Part shown: positions 42,429 to 52,455 of the stretch, piece by piece | Position numbering within the stretch: position 1 is the stretch's first letter | How the letters are laid out: every line of letters starts with the position of its first letter | From: Paenibacillus contaminans | Lineage (GTDB): Bacteria; Bacillota; Bacilli; Paenibacillales; NBRC-103111 | DNA: 64,000 nt | Assembly (NCBI RefSeq): GCF_003285015.1 | Contig: NZ_QMFB01000027.1 | Span: 1 to 64,000 of the forward strand | Direction: 5' to 3' | Program-made: the position numbers and the translations under genes | Notes under the pieces: model-generated | The model's input: only the letters and a program-made list of their open reading frames with translations | The model's database searches: none | What the model was told of the DNA's origin: nothing

Positions 42429-44154
42429 CGTCCGCCTCCTCCTTTCGTATCGTTACGGTCACCTTCAAGCCGCCGAGATCGCTCACGGAGAGCCTTAAAC
42501 CCGATTGCTTGCCGAACATGAGCTTGAGCCGCTGATTGACGTTCCATAGGCCGCAGCCCGATTCGCTTTCGCTGCTGCTGTACATGACATGCTGCTCCAG
42601 TTTGGCCATCGCTCCCCCTTCCATACCGATTCCATCGTCCTCTACGACAATCCGGTATTCGTCGGCTCCGCTTTCGCCCATAACACGCAGCATCCGGGCG
42701 CTCTCGGACGGCTCGATGCCGTGCACCAGAGCATTTTCCACGATCGGCTGGATAATGAGACGGGGGAGCTCGAGCTGCTGCATCCCGTCGGAAATGTCGA
42801 TCCGGTAATCAAGCCGGCCGAGCCGCAGCTTCTGGATCGTCAAATAATGGTTCAGCATGTTCACCTCCTCCTGCAGCGTCGCCGTTTGCTTTCCGAGCCG
42901 GGTCGTATAGCGGAAATATTCGCCGAGATTCAGCGACATCGCCACGACAGCCTCCTCGTCGCCGAGCCGAGCCATGCTTTTGATATAGAACAGGCAATTG
43001 TACAGAAAATGCGGGTTGATCTGCGACTGCAGCTGCTTTAGCATCGCTTCTTTGGAGCGAAGCTGCTCGACGTAAACTTTGCCGACCAGCTGCTCGATTT
43101 CCTGCGACATCTCGTTAAACACCTGGAATAAATAAGAAAATTCGCTGCCTCCGTCCCCCTTGATCCGCGTCGAATAATCGCCTTGTCTGATGCGCTGCAC
43201 ATTCCGGATCAGTTTGCGGATCGGCACCTGGACATTCCGGTAAAGCACGAACGAAGCCAAAACGCTTACGCAGAGCAGCACAAGCGTGGATATATAAAAA
43301 AGATTGCGGCTCTTAGTAATCGGGGCAAGCACAGTGTCCATCGGAACGAAATCGATCAAATGCCAGCCCAGGCTCTGCGATTGAATCGAGCTGACCATAT
43401 ACTGCTTGCCGTTCAGCACGACGGTCTGATCTTCCATGGCGGGCTGCGGAGGATGCTGCGACAAAAAGCTGCTCAATTGCCCGATATCGTCCACATCTGC
43501 CGTCCGATTGGCCACGACGCCGAGCTCGGGATGGTACAGAAACGGATTGCCGTTCCCGTTCGCCTTGTAGCCGTCGAGCATGTTTTGCAAATAAGCCGTC
43601 GAGAAACTGATTCGCACGATCATACGGGCCTCGGATGGCTGTTCGTAAGCCGATAACGGCAAAACCGAAAACCAGACGAAAGCGTTTCCTTCCTTTTCCT
43701 GCTTAAACCGCCAGCCCTTGGTCAGCTGGTCGGCAAACATCGCGTCGTCGTACAAAACCGTTCGCGGGTCGGTAGAGACGACGGCGCGGGCTTGCTTGGA
43801 CCAGACGGTAATTTTCGACACCCATCCGCTCATTGTAGCCTGCAGGTTGATATGATCCTGGACCATCGCCAGAAGCTTTTTTCGCTCGTAAAAGTCGCCG
43901 GACTCCTCCGTAAAATTCAGCTCCCGAACCGCAGGATCGTTAACCATCGTCAGCGAATTCGTAGACAGCTGCTGGATTTGCGCATCCATCTGATGCAGCA
44001 GGAAGACCAGCTTGTTGAAATTCATCTGCTTGATCTCGTCCTTAATCACGTTAACCGACTGCTGATTGGAGTACGCATACAGCCCGATTACCGGAATAAG
44101 CAGCCCCAACACCAGCACGACAACTTTCGTAAAAATGGTCAACCGCCGATACAT
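42421..44154 (-). CDS. YesM-type sensor histidine kinase
   Basis: 577 residues. Two membrane segments (about 8-28 and 285-305) bracket an extracellular Cache-like domain; HAMP follows (RIRQGDYSTRIKG). The phospho-accepting histidine lies in QINPHFLYNCLFY, and the ATP-binding domain has VENALVHGIEP and EDDGIGMEGG. This is the LytS/YesM class of sugar-sensing kinases. The ATG at 44154 has GGTGG 6 nt upstream; upstream GTG codons are possible. It overlaps the response regulator gene by 8 nt, and its N-terminal side is 70 bp from the end of the lipoprotein gene. Confidence 0.93.
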   Translation of the reverse strand: MYRRLTIFTKVVVLVLGLLIPVIGLYAYSNQQSVNVIKDEIKQMNFNKLVFLLHQMDAQIQQLSTNSLTMVNDPAVRELNFTEESGDFYERKKLLAMVQDHINLQATMSGWVSKITVWSKQARAVVSTDPRTVLYDDAMFADQLTKGWRFKQEKEGNAFVWFSVLPLSAYEQPSEARMIVRISFSTAYLQNMLDGYKANGNGNPFLYHPELGVVANRTADVDDIGQLSSFLSQHPPQPAMEDQTVVLNGKQYMVSSIQSQSLGWHLIDFVPMDTVLAPITKSRNLFYISTLVLLCVSVLASFVLYRNVQVPIRKLIRNVQRIRQGDYSTRIKGDGGSEFSYLFQVFNEMSQEIEQLVGKVYVEQLRSKEAMLKQLQSQINPHFLYNCLFYIKSMARLGDEEAVVAMSLNLGEYFRYTTRLGKQTATLQEEVNMLNHYLTIQKLRLGRLDYRIDISDGMQQLELPRLIIQPIVENALVHGIEPSESARMLRVMGESGADEYRIVVEDDGIGMEGGAMAKLEQHVMYSSSESESGCGLWNVNQRLKLMFGKQSGLRLSVSDLGGLKVTVTIRKEEADDV

Positions 44155-44237
44155 ACACGCCACCACACCTGTCTCGCATATTTGAAAAACGCAGAAGACG
44201 GACCCCGCCCGGAAGCGTTGCCCGCCTTGCTATTCCG

Positions 44238-45935
44238 TTATTTGGAAACCGACTTATACCATTCGTTGACTTCCTTCGTAATTTTCTCACCGCCCTGTGC
44301 TTTCCATTGTTCAACGAAGGCGTCGAACGCATCGACCGGATCGTTGCCGAACACGATTTTGCTGTACGTTTCCAGCTCGATTTTACGCAAGTAATCCCAC
44401 TTTTCCTTCATCGTAGGCGTATTGCCGCCGGTGAACAGATTTTTGACCTGGGACTGGCGCTGGCTCCACACGCTGACGGCCGCCTTCATCTCCAGCGGAG
44501 TGGCGAAGCCCGACCATATTTTCTCATACGGCGTTTGCGCCTTCCCGTTGACCGCCACGTTGTTCAGCGCCTGCAAATTTTGCGATGGAATGCGCGGCCC
44601 GTGATACAGCAGGCTGTAGAAAAAGACGCGGACCCCGCCGCCCGGTATCTTGTTGAAATCGTAAGTCGGCTGACCGTCCACTATATCCCAATCGTACCCC
44701 TTGGCCCATCCGTTCTCCCATTCGCCGCCGGGCTTCGGATCGGAGATGTTGTCATACAGATAATTGCCGTACGTGAAAAAGGTTTCCGGATGCTTCATGT
44801 TTTTGTTGATGAAGATCGCGCCGATGTAATTTTGCTTGCCCGGGATCATCCGCTTGCCGTCCGGGCCGGCAGGCGCTTCGTAAGTGACGAGCTGCGCGCC
44901 CGGCGTGTTCTTCTGCAGATCGGTGCCGATCGGCCACACGTCCGCCCAGTAAGGACCGCCGACGGAACCGGTGCGGCCTGCAGCCATGAACGCCCCTGCC
45001 TTGTCGGAATCCCAGATCGACGCTTCCTTCGGAAGATAACCCTTGCCGACCCAGTCCTTGAGCTTTGCCAGCGCCGGCTTGATCTGCGGCTGCACCGACC
45101 CGTACGCGAGCGAACCGTCGGACTGCTTCAGCCACATATCCGGCATCGCCCCGTAAGCGCCGAATACGAGCGACGAAAAGCTGTACGGATCGGCATAGGA
45201 ATTTTTGAAGCCCGCTACCGCGCCGTACGTATCCTTCTTGTTGTTGCCGTCGGGATCGCCGTTCGTGAACGCGTCCAGCATGCGCTCGTAGTCGTCAAGT
45301 GTCTTCGGTGCCTGGAGTCCGAGCTTGGTCATCCAATCCTCCCGTATCCACAGCAGCGGATCGAAATTGTACTCGTATTCGAGCACCGGAATGCCCATCC
45401 GCTTGCCGTCGCGGGTAAATTCGTACCAAGCCGTCGGGCTTTCGGCCATCGCCTTCTTCCACGCCTCGCCGGCATATTTGTCGAACAGCTCGCCGGCATC
45501 CTGAAACTTGCCGGACTCCATTAGCAGCTGGGCGGTTTCGCCGCTGGCGATCAGCACGTCGGGCAAAGATTCGTTGGAGGAAAGGGCAAGCTTCAGCTTC
45601 GTATCGTAGGCATTGTTCGTATCCACAACCGACCACAGGTTTTTGATCTCGATCCCCAGCTTCTCCTTGGCCCAGCGGTAGTGGACGTTGTCGTCGGCCG
45701 ACTCGCCGTTCTTATAGGTTGCAGGCGCAGGCATGCCCCTGACGGTCGTAATCGTAACCGGCGGATCGTATTTGCCGTCCTTCGGTACGGGAGCGTTTCC
45801 CGCATTCGGGGATTGCTCCGTCCCCTCCTTCGTTTGCCCCGGCTCCCCGCTCCCCGATCCGTTCGTGCAGCCTGCAGCCTGCGCCGCAACCAAAGTCAAA
45901 AGCAGCAGCAGCTTGACGTTTTTCCGACTGTTCAT
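44238..45935 (-). CDS. Extracellular sugar-binding lipoprotein (second cluster)
   Basis: 565 residues with a signal peptide ending in a lipobox-like AAQAAGC and a glycine/serine/glutamate-rich linker; family 1 solute-binding fold follows. GGGGAT lies 8 nt before the ATG. It is the first gene of a minus-strand unit that continues with the sensor kinase and the response regulator, and is divergent from the two permease genes. It should deliver an oligosaccharide to those permeases. Given the adjacent GH39 enzyme, a xylo-oligosaccharide is a reasonable but unproved substrate. Confidence 0.92.
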   Translation of the reverse strand: MNSRKNVKLLLLLTLVAAQAAGCTNGSGSGEPGQTKEGTEQSPNAGNAPVPKDGKYDPPVTITTVRGMPAPATYKNGESADDNVHYRWAKEKLGIEIKNLWSVVDTNNAYDTKLKLALSSNESLPDVLIASGETAQLLMESGKFQDAGELFDKYAGEAWKKAMAESPTAWYEFTRDGKRMGIPVLEYEYNFDPLLWIREDWMTKLGLQAPKTLDDYERMLDAFTNGDPDGNNKKDTYGAVAGFKNSYADPYSFSSLVFGAYGAMPDMWLKQSDGSLAYGSVQPQIKPALAKLKDWVGKGYLPKEASIWDSDKAGAFMAAGRTGSVGGPYWADVWPIGTDLQKNTPGAQLVTYEAPAGPDGKRMIPGKQNYIGAIFINKNMKHPETFFTYGNYLYDNISDPKPGGEWENGWAKGYDWDIVDGQPTYDFNKIPGGGVRVFFYSLLYHGPRIPSQNLQALNNVAVNGKAQTPYEKIWSGFATPLEMKAAVSVWSQRQSQVKNLFTGGNTPTMKEKWDYLRKIELETYSKIVFGNDPVDAFDAFVEQWKAQGGEKITKEVNEWYKSVSK

Positions 45936-46153
45936 TGTTTCATCCCCCAGGTTAGATGTCCGTTTCCACCTAAATTGTAAAAGCTGCAAACGAGGATTCA
46001 AATAAGACGATCTTAAGCGGACATAGCACAATGTTAGTGCGGGGCCGGCCAACTAACAGAATGATATTCGCGACTAAGAGAACGATATATAGCCGCTCCG
46101 GACGCAGTGATACACTTGATTGTAAACGAATACGAAGAGAGGGATCAACAACT

Positions 46154-47113
46154 ATGAAAGTTTCTACAGAGCCTGACCGCGCACCCGCTTCGGGAGCAAC
46201 CGTTCGGCGGAGAAGGCCTTTGCTTTCGCCCAGAACGCTTCCCTTCCATCTCATGCTGCTGCCGGCAGTCATCCTGGCATTTCTGTTCTCCTACTTGCCG
46301 ATTACCGGACTGGTCATCGCCTTCCAGGACTTCAAGCCGTGGCACGCTCCATTCCAATCGCCCTGGGTCGGGTTCGATCACTTTAGGCTGCTATTCGAAC
46401 GGGACGACAGCGTCCAAGTGATTTGGAACACGCTCATTATCGCCTTCCAGAAAATCATATTCGGCCTCGCCGTACCGATCGTTTTCGCCCTTCTGTTGAA
46501 CGAAATCCGCAAAATGGCGTTCAAACGAGCGGTGCAAACGATGGTTTACTTGCCTCATTTCCTTTCATGGGTCATTCTCGGCTCGATCCTGGTCGACCTG
46601 CTTTCTCCGGAAGGAGGGCTGGTGAATCGTCTGCTCGTATCATGGTTCGGGCTGGAGCCGATCTTCTTCCTGGGTGACAACAGCTGGTTCCGGTTCACGC
46701 TGGTCGTAAGCGAGGTGTGGAAGGAATTCGGCTTCAGCACGATTCTGTTTCTGGCTTCGCTGGCGGGGATCAACCCCTCGCTGTATGAAGCCGCCGAAGT
46801 GGACGGAGCAGGCCGCTGGAAAATGACGCTGCACATTACGCTCCCGTCGCTAGTCCCGATTACCGTCGTCTGCGCCGTTTTGTCGCTGAGCAATATTTTG
46901 AACGCCGGATTCGATCAAATCTTCAACCTGTACAATCCGATGGTATATAAAACCGGCGATATCATCGATACTTTCGTGTACCGCGTCGGCATTTTGGACG
47001 GCAAAATGAGCTTCGCCACCGCGGTCGGACTGTTCAAGTCGGTCATCAGCTGCGTGCTTGTCGTCGCCGTATACCGGCTCGCCTACAAAATCGCCAATTA
47101 CAGAGTGTTCTAA
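46154..47113 (+). CDS. Sugar ABC transporter permease, LplB type (second cluster)
   Basis: 319 residues with six membrane segments beginning FHLMLLPAVILAFLFSYLP. The EAA loop is EAAEVDGAGRWKMTLHI. A 20-residue arginine-rich cytoplasmic tail comes first. The promoter must lie in the 218-bp divergent region shared with the lipoprotein gene. The ATPase is not encoded nearby. Confidence 0.92.
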   Translation: MKVSTEPDRAPASGATVRRRRPLLSPRTLPFHLMLLPAVILAFLFSYLPITGLVIAFQDFKPWHAPFQSPWVGFDHFRLLFERDDSVQVIWNTLIIAFQKIIFGLAVPIVFALLLNEIRKMAFKRAVQTMVYLPHFLSWVILGSILVDLLSPEGGLVNRLLVSWFGLEPIFFLGDNSWFRFTLVVSEVWKEFGFSTILFLASLAGINPSLYEAAEVDGAGRWKMTLHITLPSLVPITVVCAVLSLSNILNAGFDQIFNLYNPMVYKTGDIIDTFVYRVGILDGKMSFATAVGLFKSVISCVLVVAVYRLAYKIANYRVF

Positions 47114-47303
47114 TACGGCAAGGATAAACGGATTAGCCGTCTTTTGGCGGCGCGTTTACCGTTATGTGAAACCATTAAAGTCTTATATTTCAAAAAAATC
47201 GCTTCGGCGGCCGATTATTCTAAGGTGAACGGTGCCGTTTCTACAGCATCATGACGCGCCTTCGCCGGTTATTCACCAGACTTCTTAAAGGAGACCTGCA
47301 ACG

Positions 47304-48182
47304 ATGTACTACAAAACAACCGCCTACCGGACGTTTAACGTCTTCAATTATTTCGTGCTGGCGCTGGTCGCCGTCGCCTGCCTGCTGCCGATGATTCATA
47401 CGCTCGCCGTTTCCTTCAGCGGCAAAGGGCCGGCGAACGCTTACATGGTCGGACTATGGCCGGTCGATTTTACACTTGATGCCTATCGGAAAACGCTCAA
47501 CAACCCGAACTTCCTTCACTCGCTGTGGATATCCGCCGTACGAACGATACTGGGGACCGGCATCGGCATGGCCGTCATTTTTCTGGCCGCCTACCCGCTA
47601 TCCAAAGACAACAGCGTGTTCAAATCGCGCTCGGTCTACTCGTGGTATTTCATCATAACGCTGCTGTTTAATGGGGGACTCGTCCCTTCCTATATCGTCA
47701 TCCAGAAGCTCGGCCTGCTGAATTCGATCTGGTCGCTCATTTTGCCGGTCGCCGTGAACATTTGGCTGCTCGTACTCATGATGAGCTTCTTCCGCTCCGT
47801 GCCGAAAGAACTCGAAGAAGCCGCCGTCATCGACGGAGCGAGTCAGCTGAAGATATTGACGCTCATTTATTTGCCGGTTTCGCTGCCTTCCGTCGCGACC
47901 TTATCGCTGTTCATGATGGTGTTCCACTGGAATTCCTGGTTCGACGCGCTTATTTATATCGGGGACATTCACGATTATCCGCTGGCAACGTTCCTGCAGA
48001 CGATTCTTGTCCAGCTCGACACGATGAAAGTATCGATGAGCGGCTACGACGCGGAAAACATGTCCAATCGTACAGTGAAAGCGGCGCAAGTATTCATCGG
48101 CGCCCTGCCGATTCTGATGGTGTACCCGTTCCTGCAGAAGTACTTCGTGAAGGGGATCGTGCTCGGGGCGGTGAAGGAGTAG
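47304..48182 (+). CDS. Sugar ABC transporter permease, YtcP type (second cluster)
   Basis: 292 residues, six membrane segments, EAA loop EEAAVIDGASQLKILTLI and family ending YFVKGIVLGAVKE. AAAGGAG lies 9 nt before the ATG. The 190-bp gap to the preceding permease is unusual for this pair, which is normally within 20-40 bp; I see no gene in it. Confidence 0.93.
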   Translation: MYYKTTAYRTFNVFNYFVLALVAVACLLPMIHTLAVSFSGKGPANAYMVGLWPVDFTLDAYRKTLNNPNFLHSLWISAVRTILGTGIGMAVIFLAAYPLSKDNSVFKSRSVYSWYFIITLLFNGGLVPSYIVIQKLGLLNSIWSLILPVAVNIWLLVLMMSFFRSVPKELEEAAVIDGASQLKILTLIYLPVSLPSVATLSLFMMVFHWNSWFDALIYIGDIHDYPLATFLQTILVQLDTMKVSMSGYDAENMSNRTVKAAQVFIGALPILMVYPFLQKYFVKGIVLGAVKE

Positions 48183-48302
48183 CAAAGTTCGTTGTACACA
48201 GCGCTTAGGGCAGCATCCGTCTAACTCGGCTGAATGCTCGACAGTAATTGAATGGTCTCTTGTTTGTCCGAAAGTCGCTGAAAAATGTCTCGATTTGACA
48301 AA

Positions 48303-48327
48303 AAGACGCTGATTTATTCAGCGTCTT
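48303..48327. terminator. Bidirectional terminator between convergent genes
   Basis: AAGACGCTGA pairs perfectly with TCAGCGTCTT around a 5-nt loop, between the permease gene and the convergent AraC-lipoprotein gene. Confidence 0.75.
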
Positions 48328-48379
48328 CGTCCTATCTGTTATTCGAATATCGGATCAGCCCAGTTTGGCTTTGATGCTC

Positions 48380-50332
48380 TTACTTGCTTTTTTCGGTCAG
48401 CATATTCGTCAGTATTTCGATTTGCTTTGTCACCGCAATCGGGTCGCTTTGCAAAAACAAATCGTAATCAATCGTGTGCACCTTATTGTTTTTTACAGCC
48501 GCCAGATTACTCCATAAACCTGTACTCTTGAAGCTTTCAAACGCTGCCTTGTTCCCCTCATTCACAGCAACGAAGAGGTTATCGCCTGCAAACTCGGGTA
48601 CGACCTCGGCCGACACTTCCGAATACGGAGGCTTCTGCCCGCTATTGATCAAGTCGCTCAACACTTTTTGCTGCGGCTTCAACCCCAAGTACTTGTACAA
48701 AATATTGCCGCCCATATTCTCATCCCGATATACCCGGGGCGATTTCTCAAAGAAGCTCATGATCGTAAACGTTTCGTCGGGAGCGATGACTTCATTGACT
48801 TGCCGCTTGGCTTCGGCAACCTTTTTCTTGAACGCTTCCGTCCATGCCGCCGCTTCCTCTTCTTTTCCCAAAATATCGCCCATCAGCGCGATATCCTTCA
48901 CTGGATCATAGTAAGGTTCTATGACGATAGTAGGCGCGATTTTGGAAAAAGCCTCATAGCCCCCGCTCATTTCAACGTAAGCATCGATTAGAATAATCAA
49001 ATCGGGCTCAAGCTGGGTGATTTTCTCCAAATTCAGCGGCACGCCCAAATCCTCCATGCCCTTTGTATCGAGCACCGGATTTTGCAAAATATAGGTGGAG
49101 GAGCCAAGCGGCTTTACTCCAAGCGCCATCAGCTGGCCCAAATGAAAAGCCGTAACGATCCGCTTTGGCTGTTTCGGAATAACGGTCTCTCCGTGCAGAT
49201 GTTTGAACGTTCTCGTCTCAGCCTTGTTGCCGTCCGGCGAGTCCGCTCCAGTTTGAGTTGCTGGTGATTGAGAAGATGACGGGTTATTTGTTGGGTTTAC
49301 CTGATTGCCGCCTGCTTGGCATGCGCTGAGAAGCAAAGTCAGGCACAACAGCATGACTACGGCTACAGGCGTTTTTTCACCTCGATACATTGCTGCTTCA
49401 ATCTCTCCTTTTTCGTAATAATGATTTTCATTCTCAGTATAGGGAGAGAAGCTATCCTGAACAATGGAAAATGTCGAACTTTTTGATGGATTATGTTGAA
49501 CCGCTTTTTTGCGAAATTGTACGGGAGAGAGGCCGGTTTGCTTTTTGAACAGTCTGCTGAAATAATACACATCCGAATATCCTACCGAAAGGGCGATTTT
49601 CTGCAGGCTCCACTCCGACGACACTAAACGATCCTTTGCCTGGGCCATGCGCACTTGGATTAAATAATCATTCGGGCTCGTCCCGACCTGCAGCTTGAAT
49701 ACCCGGGACATGTAGCTGACGCTGCAATTCAGCAATTTCGCCAAATCCTCCAAGGCAATCGGTTCCGCATAATGCTCATGGAAATAATTTATGATCGACG
49801 CCGCTAAATCGGGACTGTTGTTATCCTCCCCGCTCGCCGACTGTTGTCTCAAAACCTCATGTACAAATTTATAGAACAGCGACTTGACCTCCAATGGGTC
49901 CGGTCCCTTCCCCTGCCGCCACAGCCCGTCCATCCTGCGGATGCTGTCATATAAGGAAAATGGCTCTTTAGGCACCATATGGTACGTTGTTTGAAACGGC
50001 TGAACGTCTTCTGCGAGCTGCTGAAGCGTATGTCCGAGCGGAAACGGAAAGAGCCCCTTGTAGTAAATGAGATAATAAGAAAATCCTTCGGCTGCCGGCA
50101 CGATTTCCAGTTGGCTTCCTTTGCCGCCGTGCAGTACGTGATAGCAACACATCATATGCGGCGGTTCCCCCGCAAGATTTACGCAGGGCTTGCCTCGCGA
50201 AGCAAAAAGAAAAACGCTGGCCGGAAGCACGTAAGCATCGACCTTTTCCCCTCCGGTCAACACCCGATGCCGGATATCCATTACTCTGACGGCTGCTTGA
50301 TTCCACAGCAAAATCTGCTCATTCCAGTTCAT
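48380..50332 (-). CDS. AraC regulator fused in frame to a ferrisiderophore-binding lipoprotein
   Basis: A 650-residue open frame. Residues about 1-170 form an AraC cupin-like sensor and 180-285 the double helix-turn-helix (LAKLLNCSVSYMSRVFKLQ; ALSVGYSDVYYFSRLFKKQ). A linker leads to a membrane segment with lipobox (VVMLLCLTLLLSACQAGG, about 325-345) and then an iron-siderophore-binding domain (KRIVTAFHLGQLMALGVKPLG; EPDLIILIDAYVEMSGG). Intriguingly, AAAGGAG lies about 14 nt before an in-frame ATG just ahead of the lipobox, so a separate lipoprotein could also be made. B. subtilis Btr is an AraC-siderophore-binding fusion, but without a lipobox, as I recall. Confidence 0.8.
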   Translation of the reverse strand: MNWNEQILLWNQAAVRVMDIRHRVLTGGEKVDAYVLPASVFLFASRGKPCVNLAGEPPHMMCCYHVLHGGKGSQLEIVPAAEGFSYYLIYYKGLFPFPLGHTLQQLAEDVQPFQTTYHMVPKEPFSLYDSIRRMDGLWRQGKGPDPLEVKSLFYKFVHEVLRQQSASGEDNNSPDLAASIINYFHEHYAEPIALEDLAKLLNCSVSYMSRVFKLQVGTSPNDYLIQVRMAQAKDRLVSSEWSLQKIALSVGYSDVYYFSRLFKKQTGLSPVQFRKKAVQHNPSKSSTFSIVQDSFSPYTENENHYYEKGEIEAAMYRGEKTPVAVVMLLCLTLLLSACQAGGNQVNPTNNPSSSQSPATQTGADSPDGNKAETRTFKHLHGETVIPKQPKRIVTAFHLGQLMALGVKPLGSSTYILQNPVLDTKGMEDLGVPLNLEKITQLEPDLIILIDAYVEMSGGYEAFSKIAPTIVIEPYYDPVKDIALMGDILGKEEEAAAWTEAFKKKVAEAKRQVNEVIAPDETFTIMSFFEKSPRVYRDENMGGNILYKYLGLKPQQKVLSDLINSGQKPPYSEVSAEVVPEFAGDNLFVAVNEGNKAAFESFKSTGLWSNLAAVKNNKVHTIDYDLFLQSDPIAVTKQIEILTNMLTEKSK

Positions 50333-50596
50333 GAGGGTCCCTTTCCCTTTTAAAGTCAGGCTGCATGGCAAACAGCTTTCCCCTAGCGCTTGTCGCTTTT
50401 CAAATCATTCGTCGATTACTTGTAGTCTCGATTTCAACCTCAACTTTTCATCCTCGACTTATCCGTTACTCCCAGTTTAGCGGGTTTAGGTTTCTACGAC
50501 AAATGGTCGTTTGACGAAATCCTTTAGCCCTATGGAACGACAAGCGAAGGGCAAATCATGACAGCACCTCGATTTCCCACGCAATTGTAGGAAATA

Positions 50597-51790
50597 TCAG
50601 TTCTTAAACGCTGTCGAAATCGTCTCGCATCCGTTGAATAACGCAAACTTTTGTAAACAATCGTCCAAGGCCGTTCGCAATTGTTTCGTTTGCTTTACGA
50701 CGTTCTCGTACCAGATGTTTTTAACGACTAGCGTCCCGGTTTTTCGCTCCGCGATTACCTCGGCTCGTCCGATGAAGCTCTCTCCGAATAATAGCGGCAG
50801 CACATAATAGCCGAATTTCCGTTTCACTGCAGGCGTGTAAATTTCCCAGGTGTAATCGAAGCCAAACAATTCGTTGATCAGTTTTCTGTCCCATATCATA
50901 TTGTCTAGCGGGGCAATCAGCTCGCAGCGAAAATCCGGGTCCGGATTTTGCAGGACGGCTTCAATAAGCGGCAAATCTTCCGCGCGGCAGTACAGCATAT
51001 CTTTCATTTGTTCCACGGTAACGGCAACAATGCGAGCTTCATGCAATAGCTGGCGGAAAACTTCGTTGCGCTGCTCCGCTTTTAATCCCCATATGTTCAG
51101 CCAGGCATCGGATGCGCGATTCCATAAAAGGCCGACAGCGCCGATCCGGCGCAGTACCCGCCACTTGTAATGCTCTAGCTCGTCAGGCAGCGGCTCCGGC
51201 GCATTCAGCAGATTTGGCTGTATGTACTTTCCGGCGATATCGTAGTATTTACGCGTTCCTTTTTTGTGATGGATAATCAGCTCGCCTGTCGAGTACATCT
51301 GTTCCAGCACTGACCTGGATGAGTTGTTTCCGCCGCTCCAGTGAATGGCCGATTGCCAAGAGAAATCCCCATCCAATTTTAAATCATCCGAACTTAACAC
51401 GCCGTGAATTTGGATATGAGCCTGTACTTGCTCTGTCAACGCTTCCATTTCAGGATAGCGCTCCGCATGTTTTCGGGCGGCCTGCCTGTATCGCTCAAAA
51501 TACGGCCAGTCCTCGACTGGGATAATGGCCAGGTTCTTGTCGGGATAGTCGACCAGGCTTCTATCTTTATACAGCAACTCTTCGAGCATTCTCTTGGTAA
51601 ATCCCTTGATTCGCGACTGCAGCACCAGTTCGGCGTTTTTTCCGCAAACATCGATGGGATCGTATTGAATACAGCCGGCCTGCCGAACAAAATCCAATAC
51701 GCCCTGCTTTCCGATACATTTATATTCGCCCAGCAGTCCGTGCTTCAACAACAGAAATTGCCGTGCCTGGCGGTTCGTTAATTGGATCAT
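50597..51790 (-). CDS. Winged-helix protein of the YcaQ/AlkX DNA glycosylase family
   Basis: 397 residues. The N-terminal LTNRQARQFLLLKHGL and the motif CIQYDPIDVCGKNAELVL with the QxD element match the HTH_42/YcaQ family; three tandem winged helices are predicted. E. coli YcaQ (AlkX) unhooks interstrand cross-links, and actinobacterial members protect antibiotic producers. C-terminal part: APLDNMIWDRKLINELFGFDY is conserved too. The gene is alone, near the boundary of the AT-rich island. Confidence 0.88.
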   Translation of the reverse strand: MIQLTNRQARQFLLLKHGLLGEYKCIGKQGVLDFVRQAGCIQYDPIDVCGKNAELVLQSRIKGFTKRMLEELLYKDRSLVDYPDKNLAIIPVEDWPYFERYRQAARKHAERYPEMEALTEQVQAHIQIHGVLSSDDLKLDGDFSWQSAIHWSGGNNSSRSVLEQMYSTGELIIHHKKGTRKYYDIAGKYIQPNLLNAPEPLPDELEHYKWRVLRRIGAVGLLWNRASDAWLNIWGLKAEQRNEVFRQLLHEARIVAVTVEQMKDMLYCRAEDLPLIEAVLQNPDPDFRCELIAPLDNMIWDRKLINELFGFDYTWEIYTPAVKRKFGYYVLPLLFGESFIGRAEVIAERKTGTLVVKNIWYENVVKQTKQLRTALDDCLQKFALFNGCETISTAFKN

Positions 51791-52158
51791 GCGCGCATCT
51801 ACTCCTCTTTATTGTTTTGTTGGAATCGATATCGAGGTACTTTCATTCTATTCCAATTTTGTCATCGCAGCCAACGGCGTATTGCTTCGGCTGTTGTCGT
51901 CTATCGAAAAAGAAGCCCGTTTTTCCAAAATACTGTGCAGCCACTCATCCGCTCTATGATTTAACGCTTGCAAATATTATGCTATATTTCTGCCCAAGTA
52001 ACTATATTAATAATTTAGATCGTTACAAAAAAGAGAACGCCCCATTTAGGACGCTCTCTTGGATATTCTCAATTTCAATTCAAAGTCATCTTGTTGAAAA
52101 AAAGTATCTAAGACTGTGGCGATGCATGTTTTGCTTTAACATCCGGTTCAGCGCCCCG

Positions 52159-52206
52159 TTATTTATCATTTCGATATATTGACACTACGCACTCCACATG
52201 TGTGAA
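52159..52206 (-). pseudogene. Displaced C-terminal end of rlmCD
   Basis: The minus strand reads THVECVVSIYRNDK and a stop (52159-52161). The current rlmCD gene ends TTHVECCVSVVRE. The fragment therefore is the former 3' end of an rlmCD-type gene, left on the far side of the island. Nothing else is recognised in 51791-52455 except hairpins at about 52026-52059 (GAGA...TCTC) and 52181-52218 (GACACTA...TAGTGTC). Confidence 0.65.
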
Positions 52207-52455
52207 GTGCCTAGTGTCAGATACTTTCAAAAAATAAAAGCGACCATCAACCCCAGATTTTACAATCCCTTATATTAGCCGAGTGCAAAAAAGGATGGCG
52301 GATTCCTTAATTTAACAAATAAAGTGTGTAGCTAAAGATCACGCCCGCCAAATTGGCGGATCCGTTACATGCTGTAGGTAATGAAGTTAAAAACTGCGGC
52401 TTGGACACGAAATGCTCAACATATGTTCTAAGCTGCTCATTATTAGCGAAACGGT

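Noticed and set aside
52181..52218. Ordinary terminator hairpin
   Set aside because: The GACACTA/TAGTGTC inverted repeat overlaps the att-like 15-mer and the displaced rlmCD end; no gene ends there and no T-run follows.
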